Shown one piece after another: positions 50,998-59,922 of a stretch of DNA of 64,000 nucleotides (within the stretch, counting starts at the first letter, position 1; each line of letters starts with the position of its first letter). The notes under the pieces were generated by a model that was given only the letters and a program-made list of their open reading frames with translations, searched no databases and was not told the DNA's origin. The stretch comes from Solimonas aquatica (GTDB taxonomy: Bacteria > Pseudomonadota > Gammaproteobacteria > Nevskiales > Nevskiaceae), in NCBI RefSeq assembly GCF_900111015.1, contig NZ_FOFS01000007.1, positions 62,001 to 126,000 on the forward strand, written 5' to 3'. A program made the translations under genes and the position numbers.

Positions 50998-51276
50998 TCA
51001 ACCGGGCTCTTTCGGCGGCACGTAACCGGTCTGCGCCAGCTCGCCGCCACCGAAGAAGAATTTCTCCATTTCCTCCGTCAGCTGCTTGCGCGCGGCGGCG
51101 TCGGCGAGGTTCAGGCGGTATTCGTTGATCAGGCGGGTCTGGTGCTGGATCCACTGCTGCCAGGCCTGCTTGGAGACTTGCTCGAAAACGCGCTGGCCCA
51201 TGGCGCCGGGCAGCGGCGGACGGTCCAGACCTTCCGCGTCGATGCCGAGTTTCACGCAATGCACGGTGCGGCTCAT
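50998..51276 (-). CDS. yggX: YggX, Fe(2+)-trafficking/oxidative damage protein
   Basis: 92 aa. YggX features: [20 protein letters not shown] with the conserved N-terminal Cys, then [20 protein letters not shown] and [15 protein letters not shown]. It protects Fe-S clusters and is classically encoded next to mutY, as here; its start overlaps the mutY stop by 4 bp. It is the first chromosomal gene right of the element. Confidence 0.96.
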   Translation of the reverse strand: MSRTVHCVKLGIDAEGLDRPPLPGAMGQRVFEQVSKQAWQQWIQHQTRLINEYRLNLADAAARKQLTEEMEKFFFGGGELAQTGYVPPKEPG

Positions 51277-52364
51277 GGGAGGCTCTGCTGAGGTAGGGAG
51301 TCGAGCATTTTACGGATTGGCGCGGGCAGGCCCAAGCTGCGCAGCTGCTCGGCATCCAGCCATTGCCAGCGCGATTCGCGCAGCAGCGTGCCGCGCGCCT
51401 GCGCCGCGAAGCGCAGCGGCTGCAGCTGCAGCTCGAAATGGGTGAAGCCGTGGCGCAGCGCCGGCAGCGCTTGCGCCGCGCCGACGCGCAAGTCCTGCGC
51501 GGCGAGCCAGTCTTCGGCGCTGCCTTCCCCTTCGCTCAGCAGCGGCGGACACCAGAGCCCGCCCCAGAGGCCGCGGGGCGCGCGCCGTTCCAGCAGCAGG
51601 CGGGATTGCGCGTCGTAGATCAGCAGCAGCTGCGCGCTGCGCTGCGGGCGGGCCTTGGCGGGTTTGGCGCCCGGATAGCGCGCGGTCTCGCCGGCGATGC
51701 GCGCCTGGCAGTCCTGCGCCACCGGGCAGATCAGGCATTGCGGCGCGCGCGCGCTGCATAGCGTGGCGCCCAGGTCCATGATCGCCTGCGTGTAGTCGGC
51801 CAGGCGCGTATGCGGCAGGCGGGCTTCGGCCTGCGCCCACAGCGCTTTCTGCACGGCGGGCAGGCCGGGATAGCCGGCGATGGCGGCGTGCCGCGCCAGC
51901 ACGCGCTTCACATTGCCGTCGAGGATCGCGTGCCGTTCGCCATAGGCCTGCGCCAGGATCGCGCCGGCCGTGGAGCGGCCGATGCCGGGCAGGGCGGTCA
52001 TGGCTTCGATCTCGCGCGGAAATTTGCCGCCGTGTTCGCGCATCAGCTGCTGCGCGCAGCGATGCAGATTGCGCGCGCGGGCGTAGTAGCCCAGGCCTGC
52101 CCACAGCGCCAGCACCTCGTCGGCCGGGGCCTCGGCCAGCGCGCGCACATCGGGAAAGCGGTGCAGGAAGCGCTGGAAGTAGGGGATGACGGTGCTGACC
52201 TGCGTCTGCTGCAGCATGATCTCCGACAGCCACACACGATAGGCGCTGCGCGGATGCTGCCAGGGCAGATCGTGGCGGCCGTACTGGTCGAACCAGTCCA
52301 GCAGGCGCGTGGCGAAGTCCGGCGCGGCGGCGGCCGCGGCCGGACGGGAGGGGCGAGGCTTCAC
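51273..52364 (-). CDS. mutY: adenine DNA glycosylase MutY
   Basis: 363 aa; removes adenine opposite 8-oxoguanine. HhH domain with catalytic Glu48 ([13 protein letters not shown]), helix-hairpin-helix [13 protein letters not shown], catalytic Asp in [12 protein letters not shown], and a 4Fe-4S loop [17 protein letters not shown]. The C-terminal NUDIX-like domain ([19 protein letters not shown]) recognises 8-oxoG. It overlaps the upstream asmA-like gene by 4 bp and yggX downstream by 4 bp. Confidence 0.96.
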   Translation of the reverse strand: MKPRPSRPAAAAAAPDFATRLLDWFDQYGRHDLPWQHPRSAYRVWLSEIMLQQTQVSTVIPYFQRFLHRFPDVRALAEAPADEVLALWAGLGYYARARNLHRCAQQLMREHGGKFPREIEAMTALPGIGRSTAGAILAQAYGERHAILDGNVKRVLARHAAIAGYPGLPAVQKALWAQAEARLPHTRLADYTQAIMDLGATLCSARAPQCLICPVAQDCQARIAGETARYPGAKPAKARPQRSAQLLLIYDAQSRLLLERRAPRGLWGGLWCPPLLSEGEGSAEDWLAAQDLRVGAAQALPALRHGFTHFELQLQPLRFAAQARGTLLRESRWQWLDAEQLRSLGLPAPIRKMLDSLPQQSLP

Positions 52365-54667
52365 GGCGTGGGCGGGCTCTGTGACGGGGCGCTCTCCGGT
52401 GCGGCGGGTGCCGGCGCACTTTCCGCCGGCGCGCCCGGCTGCGGCTTGGGCTTGCCGAACAGGAATTTGTTGAGCTGATCGCCCAGCTTCTGCTTCAGCT
52501 CCTCGCGCTTTTCCTTGATCTGCTCGCGCACCTTCTCGGTGGCCTTCTGGCGCACCGCCTGCTTCACGTCGATCTTGTACTTGGGCTTGAACAGATTGCC
52601 CGTCAGGCGGATTGGCACCATCACGCCGTTGAGATTTTCCAGCGCCTTGCCGCTCTGGCCGGTGGCGGTGTTCACCACCGTGGGCTTGACGGTGTAGTCG
52701 ATGGTCTCGCGCGCCAGATCCACCGAGCCTTCGCCGCCGACACGGAACAGCGGGCTGGCGGCGTTCAGATCATTGCTGCTGAGCACGCCGTTGTTGACGG
52801 AGCCGCTGACGCTGATGGTGCTGAAGTCGGTTTCCGGCGCGGTGGCCGGCTCCTGGTAGTTCATGTTGCCGCTGAGCATGGCGTCGGCCTTGCGCAGGAT
52901 CTGGCCCAGGTTGAAGCCCTTCACCGCGCCATTGCGCGCCTCGGCGGCGAGCTTGCCGTTGAGAGTCGCGCGCACCGCGCCCAGGGTCTTGCCGCGGCCG
53001 CTCAGGTCCATGGACAGCGCCGCCGTGCCGCTCACGTAATCCTTGCCGGTGAGATCGAGCAGGAAGGGCGCGGCCTGGAAGCCATCGAGATTGCCGCTCC
53101 AGGCGAAGCCCGGCGTGGCACCCGGCGTGTAACGCTGGTTGAGCTTCACGCTGCCGCCGTAGAGATTGGCGCTGATGCTCTGCTGCTTGGTGTTGCCGCC
53201 GCGTCCGGCGAGCTGCAGGCGGATGTTGCTGAGCTTGAGCTTGTGGATGGTCAGCTTGCCCAGCTGCGCCGTGCCCTCGGCGTTGAGCTTGTCGAGCAGG
53301 GCGGTGGGCAGGGGCGTGGCATCGCGCGCGGCCTTGGCGGTGGCGCTGTCCACCGGCGCGTTCTTCACCTCGGGCTTTTCCACCTTGGGCGGCAGATAGC
53401 GGTCGGCGTCGATGCCGTCCACGTTCAGGGCGAAGCCGAGGGCCAGGGTCTTGAAGTCGGTGATGTCGAGATGGCCGCTGGCCTTGCTCTGGTCCAGCGT
53501 CAGGTTCAGATCGCGCAGGCTTGCGGTCTTGAAGCTGCCCACGTAATTGGCGCTCAGGCTGGCCGTGCCCAGCGCCTTCTCATCGGTGGTCTGCAGCTTC
53601 ATGCCGAAGCTCTCCAGCAGCTGGCGCGGCGAGAACGGCGCGATTTTCACCGGGCCGTAGAGCATCGGCTCTTCGCCGGAAAGGTTCTTGCCGGTGAGAT
53701 CGGTCTGCAGCGTCAGCCCGCCGGCCTGCAGCTCGGCCTTGGCGAAGCGCAGCGCGCCGGCCGGGACGTTGTAGGCCAGGTCGCCGCGCAGCTGCACGGT
53801 CTGCTTGCCGCCGGGCAGGCTGGGGTTCGCAGCCTCGAGGCTGAGCTTGAGGTTCTGCAGATTGAAAATCTTGCCGGCGAGATCGGCGGCCAGCTGCGCG
53901 CCGAGCTGCGTGTCCAGCTCGTAGCCGGCGGCCTTGCCCTTCACCGTGAGCTTGAAGTTCTGCGAGGACAGCTTCTGCGTGGCGAAGTCGCCGTCCATGC
54001 GCCCGCTGAGACGCACATCCACCTGCGCTTCCGGCGCACGGGAAATCAGGGTGGCGGCGAAGTCCAGATCGAAGGGTTTCTTCAGATCCAGTGCGCCGGT
54101 GTCCAGCTTGAGCTTCTGCACCTCGTAGTGCTTGCCGGCCTGCTGATCGTCATAGACCAGGGCCGCGTCGCGGATCTTGATGCCGGCGATGTCGATCTGC
54201 GTGGGCGTCTTGCCGCCCTCGGGATTTTCTTCCGGCTTTTCGGCCTCGGCCTCCTGCTTCTGGCGGTCGAGCAGGTCCTGCCAGTTGCTGAGGCCCTGTG
54301 CGTTCCTGGCCAGGTTCACGTGCAGACCGTCCAGGGTCACGGTGCTGGCCTTGACCTTGCGGTCGCGCAGCAGCGGCAGCAGTTCCACGCCCACCGACAC
54401 TTCCTTGACTTCGGCAAAGGGCTGCTCGCCGAAGCCCGGCGCATTGCCCAGCCTGGCGTCGCGGATGGAGACATTGAGCCAGGGAAAGATCTTCATGCCG
54501 ATCTCGCCCAGCTGCAGGCTGCGCCCGGTTTGCTTCTGCACCGCCGCCGCGATCTGCTGGCGGTAGTCGTTGGGATTGAACATCAGCACCGCCGCCACCA
54601 GCGCGGCGATGATCAGGGCCAGGAGGCCGCCGAATACCAGCAGGACAATCTTCAGGGGTCTGGCCAT
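52361..54667 (-). CDS. AsmA-family envelope protein
   Basis: 768 aa. One N-terminal transmembrane helix (VLLVFGGLLALIIAALVAAV), then the AsmA start (NDYRQQIAAAVQKQTGRSLQ, PWLNVSIRDARLGNAPGF). The long periplasmic part is beta-rich as in bridge-like lipid transfer proteins, with the C-terminal AsmA_2 stretch (LRKADAMLSGNMNYQEP, SVSGSVNNGVLSSNDL). It ends in a Pro/Ala-rich tail. AsmA proteins help phospholipid transport and outer-membrane homeostasis. It leads the asmA-mutY-yggX run. Confidence 0.92.
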   Translation of the reverse strand: MARPLKIVLLVFGGLLALIIAALVAAVLMFNPNDYRQQIAAAVQKQTGRSLQLGEIGMKIFPWLNVSIRDARLGNAPGFGEQPFAEVKEVSVGVELLPLLRDRKVKASTVTLDGLHVNLARNAQGLSNWQDLLDRQKQEAEAEKPEENPEGGKTPTQIDIAGIKIRDAALVYDDQQAGKHYEVQKLKLDTGALDLKKPFDLDFAATLISRAPEAQVDVRLSGRMDGDFATQKLSSQNFKLTVKGKAAGYELDTQLGAQLAADLAGKIFNLQNLKLSLEAANPSLPGGKQTVQLRGDLAYNVPAGALRFAKAELQAGGLTLQTDLTGKNLSGEEPMLYGPVKIAPFSPRQLLESFGMKLQTTDEKALGTASLSANYVGSFKTASLRDLNLTLDQSKASGHLDITDFKTLALGFALNVDGIDADRYLPPKVEKPEVKNAPVDSATAKAARDATPLPTALLDKLNAEGTAQLGKLTIHKLKLSNIRLQLAGRGGNTKQQSISANLYGGSVKLNQRYTPGATPGFAWSGNLDGFQAAPFLLDLTGKDYVSGTAALSMDLSGRGKTLGAVRATLNGKLAAEARNGAVKGFNLGQILRKADAMLSGNMNYQEPATAPETDFSTISVSGSVNNGVLSSNDLNAASPLFRVGGEGSVDLARETIDYTVKPTVVNTATGQSGKALENLNGVMVPIRLTGNLFKPKYKIDVKQAVRQKATEKVREQIKEKREELKQKLGDQLNKFLFGKPKPQPGAPAESAPAPAAPESAPSQSPPTP

Positions 54668-54748
54668 GAGTGCGGTCCGCAGTGTCGTGAGAGGGGCGAG
54701 TCTAGGCAGAAAAATCTGGCCGGGGTATGAACCGGCGGCGCTCAGCGC

Positions 54749-54949
54749 TCAGCCGCCACCGATGGCCTGCACGATCAGCAGCTCGTCGCCCTCGGCGAGC
54801 ACGGTCTGCGCGTGGCGTGAGCGCGGCACGATCCGGCCGTTGAGCTCCACGGCGACGCGCTTGTCGCCCAGCTGCAGCAGCACCAGCAGTTCACTCAGAT
54901 TCATGGGGCCGGCGAGGCGCTGCGCCTCGCCGTTGACGTGGATATTCAT
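54749..54949 (-). CDS. thiS: sulfur carrier protein ThiS
   Basis: 66 aa, ubiquitin-like fold, ending in IGGG so that the expected Gly-Gly tail is followed by one extra Gly. It receives sulfur as a C-terminal thiocarboxylate and gives it to ThiG for the thiazole ring of thiamine. It is divergent from tRNA-Gly and thiG; usually the two thi genes are adjacent in one direction. Confidence 0.93.
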   Translation of the reverse strand: MNIHVNGEAQRLAGPMNLSELLVLLQLGDKRVAVELNGRIVPRSRHAQTVLAEGDELLIVQAIGGG

Positions 54950-54960
54950 GGCCGTTTGTT

Positions 54961-54988
54961 TTGACTGGTCGGAAGGCCCGGCTACAAT
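54961..54988 (+). promoter_or_regulatory. sigma-70 promoter of tRNA-Gly
   Basis: TTGACT and TACAAT with 16-bp spacing, 14 bp before the tRNA 5' end. Confidence 0.8.
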
Positions 54989-55001
54989 GCTCGCTCGCCA
55001 G

Positions 55002-55075
55002 GCGGGTGTAGTTCAATGGTAGAACTGTAGCTTCCCAAGCTACTAACGTGGGTTCGATTCCCATCACCCGCTCCA
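55002..55075 (+). tRNA. tRNA-Gly (CCC)
   Basis: 74 nt with encoded CCA. Acceptor GCGGGTG/CACCCGC, D arm AGTTCAATGGTAGAACT, anticodon stem GTAGC with loop TTCCCAA (anticodon CCC), T loop TTCGATT. It lies between thiS and thiG. Confidence 0.95.
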
Positions 55076-55079
55076 GGAT

Positions 55080-55133
55080 TTACATCCTTGTAACAGCTCG
55101 CGGCTTGGTATTACATCCATGTAACGGCTCGCG
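55080..55133. repeat. two direct repeats after tRNA-Gly
   Basis: A 23-nt unit at 55080-55102 is repeated at 55111-55133 with two changes. Each begins TTACATCC-TGTAA, a small palindrome, and ends GCTCGCG. It is in the leader of thiG and could be a regulator site or a repeat-element pair. Confidence 0.7.
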
Positions 55134-55169
55134 CCATCCATGGCGCGGGATTCAAACAAAGCGAACTTC

Positions 55170-55961
55170 ATGATGAGTGAGAACACCGATTCCCTGGTCA
55201 TTGCCGGCAAGGCGTATGCCTCGCGGTTGCTGGTGGGTACGGGCAAGTACAAGGATTTGAGCCAGACGCGCGCGGCGATTGTCGCCAGCGGTGCGCAGAT
55301 CGTCACGGTGGCCATCCGCCGCACGAACATCGGCCAGAACAAGAACGAGCCGAATCTCCTGGACGTGATTCCGCCCACGGAGTTCACCCTGCTGCCCAAT
55401 ACCGCCGGCTGCTACACGGTCAAGGATGCGGTGCACACCTGCCAGCTGGCGCGCGAACTGCTCGACGGCCATTCCCTGGTGAAGCTGGAAGTGCTGGGCG
55501 ATGCCAAGACCCTCTACCCGGATGTGCCGGCCACGCTGCAGGCCGCCGAGATGCTGGTGAAGGACGGCTTCCAGGTGATGGTCTATACCAGCGACGATCC
55601 CATCATCTGCAAGCGCCTGGAGGAGATCGGCTGCGTGGCGGTGATGCCGCTGGCCGCGCCCATCGGCTCGGGCCTGGGCATCCAGAACAAGTACAACATC
55701 CTGACCATCGTCGAGAACGCCAAGGTGCCGATTCTGGTCGATGCCGGCGTGGGCACGGCCAGCGATGCCGCCATCGCCATGGAGCTGGGCTGTGACGGCG
55801 TGCTGATGAACACCGCGATCGCCGAAGCGCGCGATCCGGTGCTGATGGCCAGCGCCATGAAGAAAGCCATCGAGGCCGGGCGTGAGGCGTATCGCGCCGG
55901 GCGCATGCCGCGTCGCCGGTTCGCCTCGGCGTCCTCGCCCAGCGAGGGCCTGCCGTTCTGA
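55170..55961 (+). CDS. thiG: thiazole synthase ThiG
   Basis: About 263 aa TIM-barrel enzyme that forms the thiazole phosphate of thiamine from deoxyxylulose phosphate, ThiS-thiocarboxylate and dehydroglycine. Visible: [34 protein letters not shown], the imine-forming Lys in [22 protein letters not shown] and [14 protein letters not shown]. Two adjacent ATG codons (55170, 55173) are possible starts; no strong ribosome site. It follows tRNA-Gly without a terminator in between. Confidence 0.96.
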   Translation: MMSENTDSLVIAGKAYASRLLVGTGKYKDLSQTRAAIVASGAQIVTVAIRRTNIGQNKNEPNLLDVIPPTEFTLLPNTAGCYTVKDAVHTCQLARELLDGHSLVKLEVLGDAKTLYPDVPATLQAAEMLVKDGFQVMVYTSDDPIICKRLEEIGCVAVMPLAAPIGSGLGIQNKYNILTIVENAKVPILVDAGVGTASDAAIAMELGCDGVLMNTAIAEARDPVLMASAMKKAIEAGREAYRAGRMPRRRFASASSPSEGLPF

Positions 55962-55977
55962 ACGCGGCCGTGCGCGC

Positions 55978-56568
55978 ATGAGCCTGTACACCCCGGAGAG
56001 TTTCCACAGCCGCGACCGCGCCGCCGCCGAGCAGCTGATCGCGGACTATCCCTTCGCCACGCTGATCACCAGCGTCGCGGATCAGGCGCCTTGCATCAGC
56101 CATCTGCCCTTGCTGCGCGAGGGCGAGCTGCTCTACGGGCACATGGCGCGGGCGAACCCGCACTGGCAGCAGTTCGCGGCCGGTCGCACGCTGGCGGTGT
56201 TTCAGGGTCCGCATGCCTATGTTTCGCCGCGCTGGTATCCGGTGCCGCAGAAGCATGTGCCCACCTGGAATTACGCGGTCGTGCATGTCGGCGGCCAGCC
56301 CGAGCTGCTGGATGAAGAAGCCAGCGAGGCGGCGGTGATGCAGCTGAGCCTGCACTTCGATCCGCAATTCATGGCGGCACCCGCACGGCTCGCGCAGCTG
56401 CTGCCGGGCATCGTCGCATTCCGCCTGCCGATGACGCAGCTGGAGATCAAATTCAAGATGAGCCAGAACCGCACGCCGCCGGAGCGCGCGGCGTTGCAGG
56501 CGCAGCTGCTGGCCAGTCGCGAGCCGCTGGCGCGCGCCACCGGGCAGTGGATGAAAGACCATGGATGA
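55978..56568 (+). CDS. PaiB-like FMN-binding protein
   Basis: 196 aa, FMN-binding split-barrel of the PaiB (FMN_bind_2) family: YTPESFHSRDRAAAEQLIAD, YPFATLITS, HLPLLREGELLYGHMARANP, then YVSPRWYP and VPTWNYAVVHVGG. Bacillus PaiB represses sporulation and protease genes; in proteobacteria the role is unclear, probably a flavin oxidoreductase. It starts 17 bp after thiG and overlaps trmB by 8 bp. Confidence 0.92.
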   Translation: MSLYTPESFHSRDRAAAEQLIADYPFATLITSVADQAPCISHLPLLREGELLYGHMARANPHWQQFAAGRTLAVFQGPHAYVSPRWYPVPQKHVPTWNYAVVHVGGQPELLDEEASEAAVMQLSLHFDPQFMAAPARLAQLLPGIVAFRLPMTQLEIKFKMSQNRTPPERAALQAQLLASREPLARATGQWMKDHG

Positions 56569-57250
56569 GGCGCCGGCGCACTGGCGCCAGATCCGCTCCT
56601 TCGTGCGCCGCGAAGGCCGCATGACCGAGGCCCAGCAGCGCGCCATCAGCGAGCTGTGGCCGCGCTATGGCGTGGAAACGCCGGCGCAGGCCCTGGATCT
56701 GGACGCGCTGTTCGGCCGCGCGGCGCCGCGCGTGTTCGAGATCGGCTTCGGCATGGGCGACTACCTCTGCAGCCGCGTGCTCGCCGAGCCGCAGCATGAT
56801 TTCTTCGGCGTGGAAGTGCATCGTCCCGGCGTCGGCCGTCTGCTCAACCGCGTGGCGGAAGCCGGCGCGCGCAATCTGCGCGTGGCCAGCCACGATGCCG
56901 TGGAAGTGCTGCGCGACTGGCTGCCCGAGGCCTGCCTGGATGAAATCGTCATCCAGTTTCCCGATCCCTGGCACAAGGCGCGGCATCACAAGCGGCGTCT
57001 GATCCAGCCGGAGTTCGCGCGTCTGGCGGTGAGCCGCCTGAAGCCCGGCGGCCTGCTGTCCCTGGCCACCGACTGGCAGCACTATGCCGAGCACATGCTC
57101 GCGGTGCTCAATGCCGAGCCGGGTCTGCGCAACGAAGCGGTGGATGGCGGCTATGTGCCGCGCCCGGCCACACGCCTGAAAACCAAGTTCGAGCTGCGCG
57201 GCGAGCGGCTGGGGCATGCGGTGTTTGATCTGGCGTATCGGCGGGTTTGA
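56561..57250 (+). CDS. trmB: tRNA (guanine-N7-)-methyltransferase
   Basis: 229 aa; methylates G46 of tRNAs. SAM-binding motif FEIGFGMGDYL, EVHRPGVGRLL, and the catalytic stretch VIQFPDPWHKARHHKRRLIQ, then GGLLSLATDWQHYAEHML. Usual family length. It is probably translated together with the PaiB-like gene, whose end it overlaps. Confidence 0.95.
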   Translation: MDEAPAHWRQIRSFVRREGRMTEAQQRAISELWPRYGVETPAQALDLDALFGRAAPRVFEIGFGMGDYLCSRVLAEPQHDFFGVEVHRPGVGRLLNRVAEAGARNLRVASHDAVEVLRDWLPEACLDEIVIQFPDPWHKARHHKRRLIQPEFARLAVSRLKPGGLLSLATDWQHYAEHMLAVLNAEPGLRNEAVDGGYVPRPATRLKTKFELRGERLGHAVFDLAYRRV

Positions 57251-57400
57251 GAGGTCCCCCTCTTCGCAGGCACTTCTCCCGCAAGGGGCGCGGGGAGACA
57301 GCGGCCCCGGGATGGCGAGCTCGTCGTCACCGGCTGACCCATTCCCCTCTCCGCTCGCGGGAGAGGGCGCACCGCCATTGCTTCGCCACGCAACTGCGGT
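57251..57400. repeat. CCCCTCTCCC-type dispersed repeat
   Basis: GC-rich pieces CTTCTCCCGCAAGGGGCG and CCCCTCTCCGCTCGCGGGAG, able to pair with each other in part. It is related to 62742-62875, where the same CCTCTCCC/GGGAGAGG words form hairpins. Confidence 0.65.
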
Positions 57401-57415
57401 AATCTGCACCCAGCT

Positions 57416-58300
57416 ATGTCCATCCTCCATCCCATCATCGGTATCACCGGTTCCAGCGGCGCCGGCACCAGCACGGCGGTGCTGGCTTTCATGCGCATGT
57501 TCGCGGCACTGGGACTCAAGGGCGCGCTGGTGGAGGGCGATGCCTTTCACGCCTATGACCGCGAGCAGCTGCGCCGCACCCTGGAGCGCGCGCGCATCCG
57601 GGGCGAGAACTTCTCCTTGTTCTCGCCGGCGGCGAACCTGCTGGAGCGCCTGGAAGGCCTGCTGCGCGATTACGGCGCCAGGGGTCATGGCATCAGCCGC
57701 CACTATCTGCATCGCGAGGACGAGGCCGAGGCCCACGGGCAGTCCGCCGGCACCTTCACCGCCTGGGAACGCCTGCCGCCGGACACCGACCTGCTGCTTT
57801 ACGAAGGTCTGCACGGCGGCTACGTGGGCGATGAGGTCAACATCGCCGCGCACATGGATCTGCTGATCGGCGTCACGCCAGTGATCAATCTGGAATGGAT
57901 CCAGAAAATCCGTCGCGATGCCGGTGAGCGCGGCTACGATCCGCAGGACGTCACGCGCACCATCCTGCGCCGCATGCCGGACTACGTGAACTACATCGTG
58001 CCGCAGTTTTCGCGCACCGATATCAACTTCCAGCGCGTGCCGCTGGTGGACACCAGCAATCCCTTCGCCTTGCGCGAGATTCCGCGCAGCGAGGAGATTC
58101 TGGTGGTGATCCATTTCAACGAGCACAGCCGCGTGGCGCCGGATTTCGAGCTGCTGCAGCGCGAGGTGCCGGGCGCGTACTCCCCGCATCACCGCACCCT
58201 GGTGGTGCCGGGACCGCAGCAGGAACGCGCGCTGGAGCTGATTTTCAAGCCGGTGATCGAGCGCCTGATCGCGCGCCGTAATGCGGCGCGCAGCGCCTAG
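57416..58300 (+). CDS. prk: phosphoribulokinase
   Basis: 294 aa. P-loop GSSGAGTST (Thr in place of the usual Lys, normal for proteobacterial PRK), VEGDAFHAY, LLLYEGLHGGYVGDEVN, LEWIQKIRRD and NYIVPQFSRTDINFQRVP. It phosphorylates ribulose 5-phosphate. Many gammaproteobacteria keep a PrkB of this type without RuBisCO, and no Calvin-cycle gene is nearby, so autotrophy should not be concluded. Confidence 0.93.
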   Translation: MSILHPIIGITGSSGAGTSTAVLAFMRMFAALGLKGALVEGDAFHAYDREQLRRTLERARIRGENFSLFSPAANLLERLEGLLRDYGARGHGISRHYLHREDEAEAHGQSAGTFTAWERLPPDTDLLLYEGLHGGYVGDEVNIAAHMDLLIGVTPVINLEWIQKIRRDAGERGYDPQDVTRTILRRMPDYVNYIVPQFSRTDINFQRVPLVDTSNPFALREIPRSEEILVVIHFNEHSRVAPDFELLQREVPGAYSPHHRTLVVPGPQQERALELIFKPVIERLIARRNAARSA

Positions 58301-58339
58301 GCGCCGCTGCCCGCGCTTTCCTTTCGCAGCGAGACTGTC

Positions 58340-59371
58340 ATGCAATACCGTCCTCTGGGCCGCACCGGGCTCAACATCAGTCTGATCGGCCTGGGCACCA
58401 TGACCTGGGGCGAGCAGAACAGCGAGGCCGAAGCGCACGCGCAGATGGACATGGCCGTGGCCGCCGGCGTGAACTTCTTCGACACCGCCGAGATGTATCC
58501 GGTGGCGCCGCGCGCGGAAACGCAGGGCCGCACCGAGCAGTACATCGGCAGCTGGTTTGCGAAAACCGGCAAGCGTCGCGAGATCGTGCTCGCCACCAAG
58601 GTGATCGGTCCGGGCATGTTTCCCTATATCCGCGGCGGCCCGAAGCTGGATCGCGCCTCGGTGCTCGCGGCCTGCGAGACCAGCCTTGCGCGCCTGCAGA
58701 CCGATTACATCGATCTGTATCAGGTGCACTGGCCGCAGCGCCCCGCCAATTACTTCGGCCGCCTGGGCTATGAAGAAGGCGGCGACGGCGGCGTGAGCAT
58801 CGAAGAGACGCTGGATGCGCTCGGCGAGCTGGTGCGCCAGGGCAAGGTGCGGCACATCGGCATCTCCAATGAAACGCCCTGGGGCTTGTCGGAGTATCTG
58901 CGCCTGCATCGTGAAAAAAACCTGCCGCGCGTGGCCAGCGTGCAGAACCCCTACAGCCTGCTCAATCGCAGCTACGAGATCGGCCTGGCCGAATTCGCCG
59001 CACGCGAGGACGTGGGCCTGCTGGCCTATTCGCCGCTGGCGATGGGCGTGCTGTCCGGCAAGTATCTGGACGGCGCCAAGCCCGCCGGTTCGCGCATGGC
59101 CTTGTTCACGCGCTTCACGCGCTATCAGGGCGAGCAGGCCGAAGCCGCCACGCGCGCCTACGTGGAACTGGCGCGCGCGCAGCAGCTCGATCCCGCGCAG
59201 ATGGCGCTGGCCTTCGTGAACTCGCGGCCGTTTGTTGTCTCCACGCTGATGGGGGCCACCACGCCGGCGCAGCTGAAGATCGCGCTGGACAGCGCCGAGC
59301 TGCGTCTGAGCAGCAAGGTCTTGCGCGAGATCGAAGCGATTCACCGGCGCCATACGATTCCCTGCCCGTGA
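58340..59371 (+). CDS. Tas-like aldo/keto reductase
   Basis: 343 aa NADP(H)-dependent aldo/keto reductase barrel. Catalytic tetrad: Asp and Tyr in FFDTAEMYP, Lys in VLATKVIG, His in YQVHWPQRP. The NADP site is seen in GISNETPWGLS and VASVQNPYSLLNR. Closest to E. coli Tas. Physiological substrate unknown. Confidence 0.93.
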   Translation: MQYRPLGRTGLNISLIGLGTMTWGEQNSEAEAHAQMDMAVAAGVNFFDTAEMYPVAPRAETQGRTEQYIGSWFAKTGKRREIVLATKVIGPGMFPYIRGGPKLDRASVLAACETSLARLQTDYIDLYQVHWPQRPANYFGRLGYEEGGDGGVSIEETLDALGELVRQGKVRHIGISNETPWGLSEYLRLHREKNLPRVASVQNPYSLLNRSYEIGLAEFAAREDVGLLAYSPLAMGVLSGKYLDGAKPAGSRMALFTRFTRYQGEQAEAATRAYVELARAQQLDPAQMALAFVNSRPFVVSTLMGATTPAQLKIALDSAELRLSSKVLREIEAIHRRHTIPCP

Positions 59372-59399
59372 GCTGGGGCCTGAGGCGGCGCGGTGCCGT

Positions 59400-59520
59400 G
59401 CTGATGAAACCCGGTGTCATGCCTGCGAAGGCGTGCATCCCGTGTGCGCCATCGGCCGAGTGCCGTGCCGGCTCACTGGATTCCCGCTGACGCACCAATG
59501 ACAAAGGCGCCTCTTTTTTT
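59400..59520. repeat. dispersed repeat related to 23951-24001
   Basis: Contains TGGATTCCCGCTGACGCACC and an ending CAATGACAAAG close to CGGACAAAG of the 24.0-kb copy, plus GCCTGCGAAGGCGTGC. One of the ATGGATTCCCGC-type intergenic elements. Confidence 0.65.
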
Positions 59521-59622
59521 GCCTCGTGCCTCACGCTGTCCACACAGCCAATCCCCGCTTGCAGCCTGCGCCTGGGCGGCGTAGAACTGGCTGCCCATCC
59601 GTGTTTCATCTGGAGGTGCGCC

Positions 59623-59922
59623 ATGGCGGAATGGCTGCGTGAACTGTCGGTCGGGCAGTGGTTCGAAACCGGCGGCGAGCCCTTCGAGATCGTCGGCATC
59701 GATATTCCGGCCGAGCTGGTGCTGGTGCAGCACTACGACGGCACGCTGGAAGATTTTGACTTCGAAACCTGGATGACCCTGGCGGCGAGTCCCTGCGCGC
59801 CGCCCGAGGATTATTCCGGCGCCCTCGACATCGGTCCCGAGGACTACGCGGAGCGCGACGAGCCGCCCGCGCGCGGGCACTGGGACAGTCCCGCCGATCT
59901 GGTCGAAAGCTACGAGCGCTGA
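59623..59922 (+). CDS. small acidic conserved hypothetical protein (DUF6763-like)
   Basis: 99 aa, strongly acidic. An SH3-like beta domain is suggested by LSVGQWFETGGEPFEIVGID then VLVQHYDGTLEDFDFETW, followed by an acidic tail (PEDYAERDEPPARGHWD). Resembles small DUF6763-type proteins known from gammaproteobacteria; that name is tentative. GGAGG precedes the ATG. Its 3' end overlaps the convergent ampG-like gene by 13 bp. Confidence 0.7.
   Translation: MAEWLRELSVGQWFETGGEPFEIVGIDIPAELVLVQHYDGTLEDFDFETWMTLAASPCAPPEDYSGALDIGPEDYAERDEPPARGHWDSPADLVESYER

Noticed and set aside
57416-58300. Calvin-cycle autotrophy inferred from phosphoribulokinase
   Set aside because: PrkB-type enzymes occur in heterotrophs and no RuBisCO or other cycle gene is in the window.
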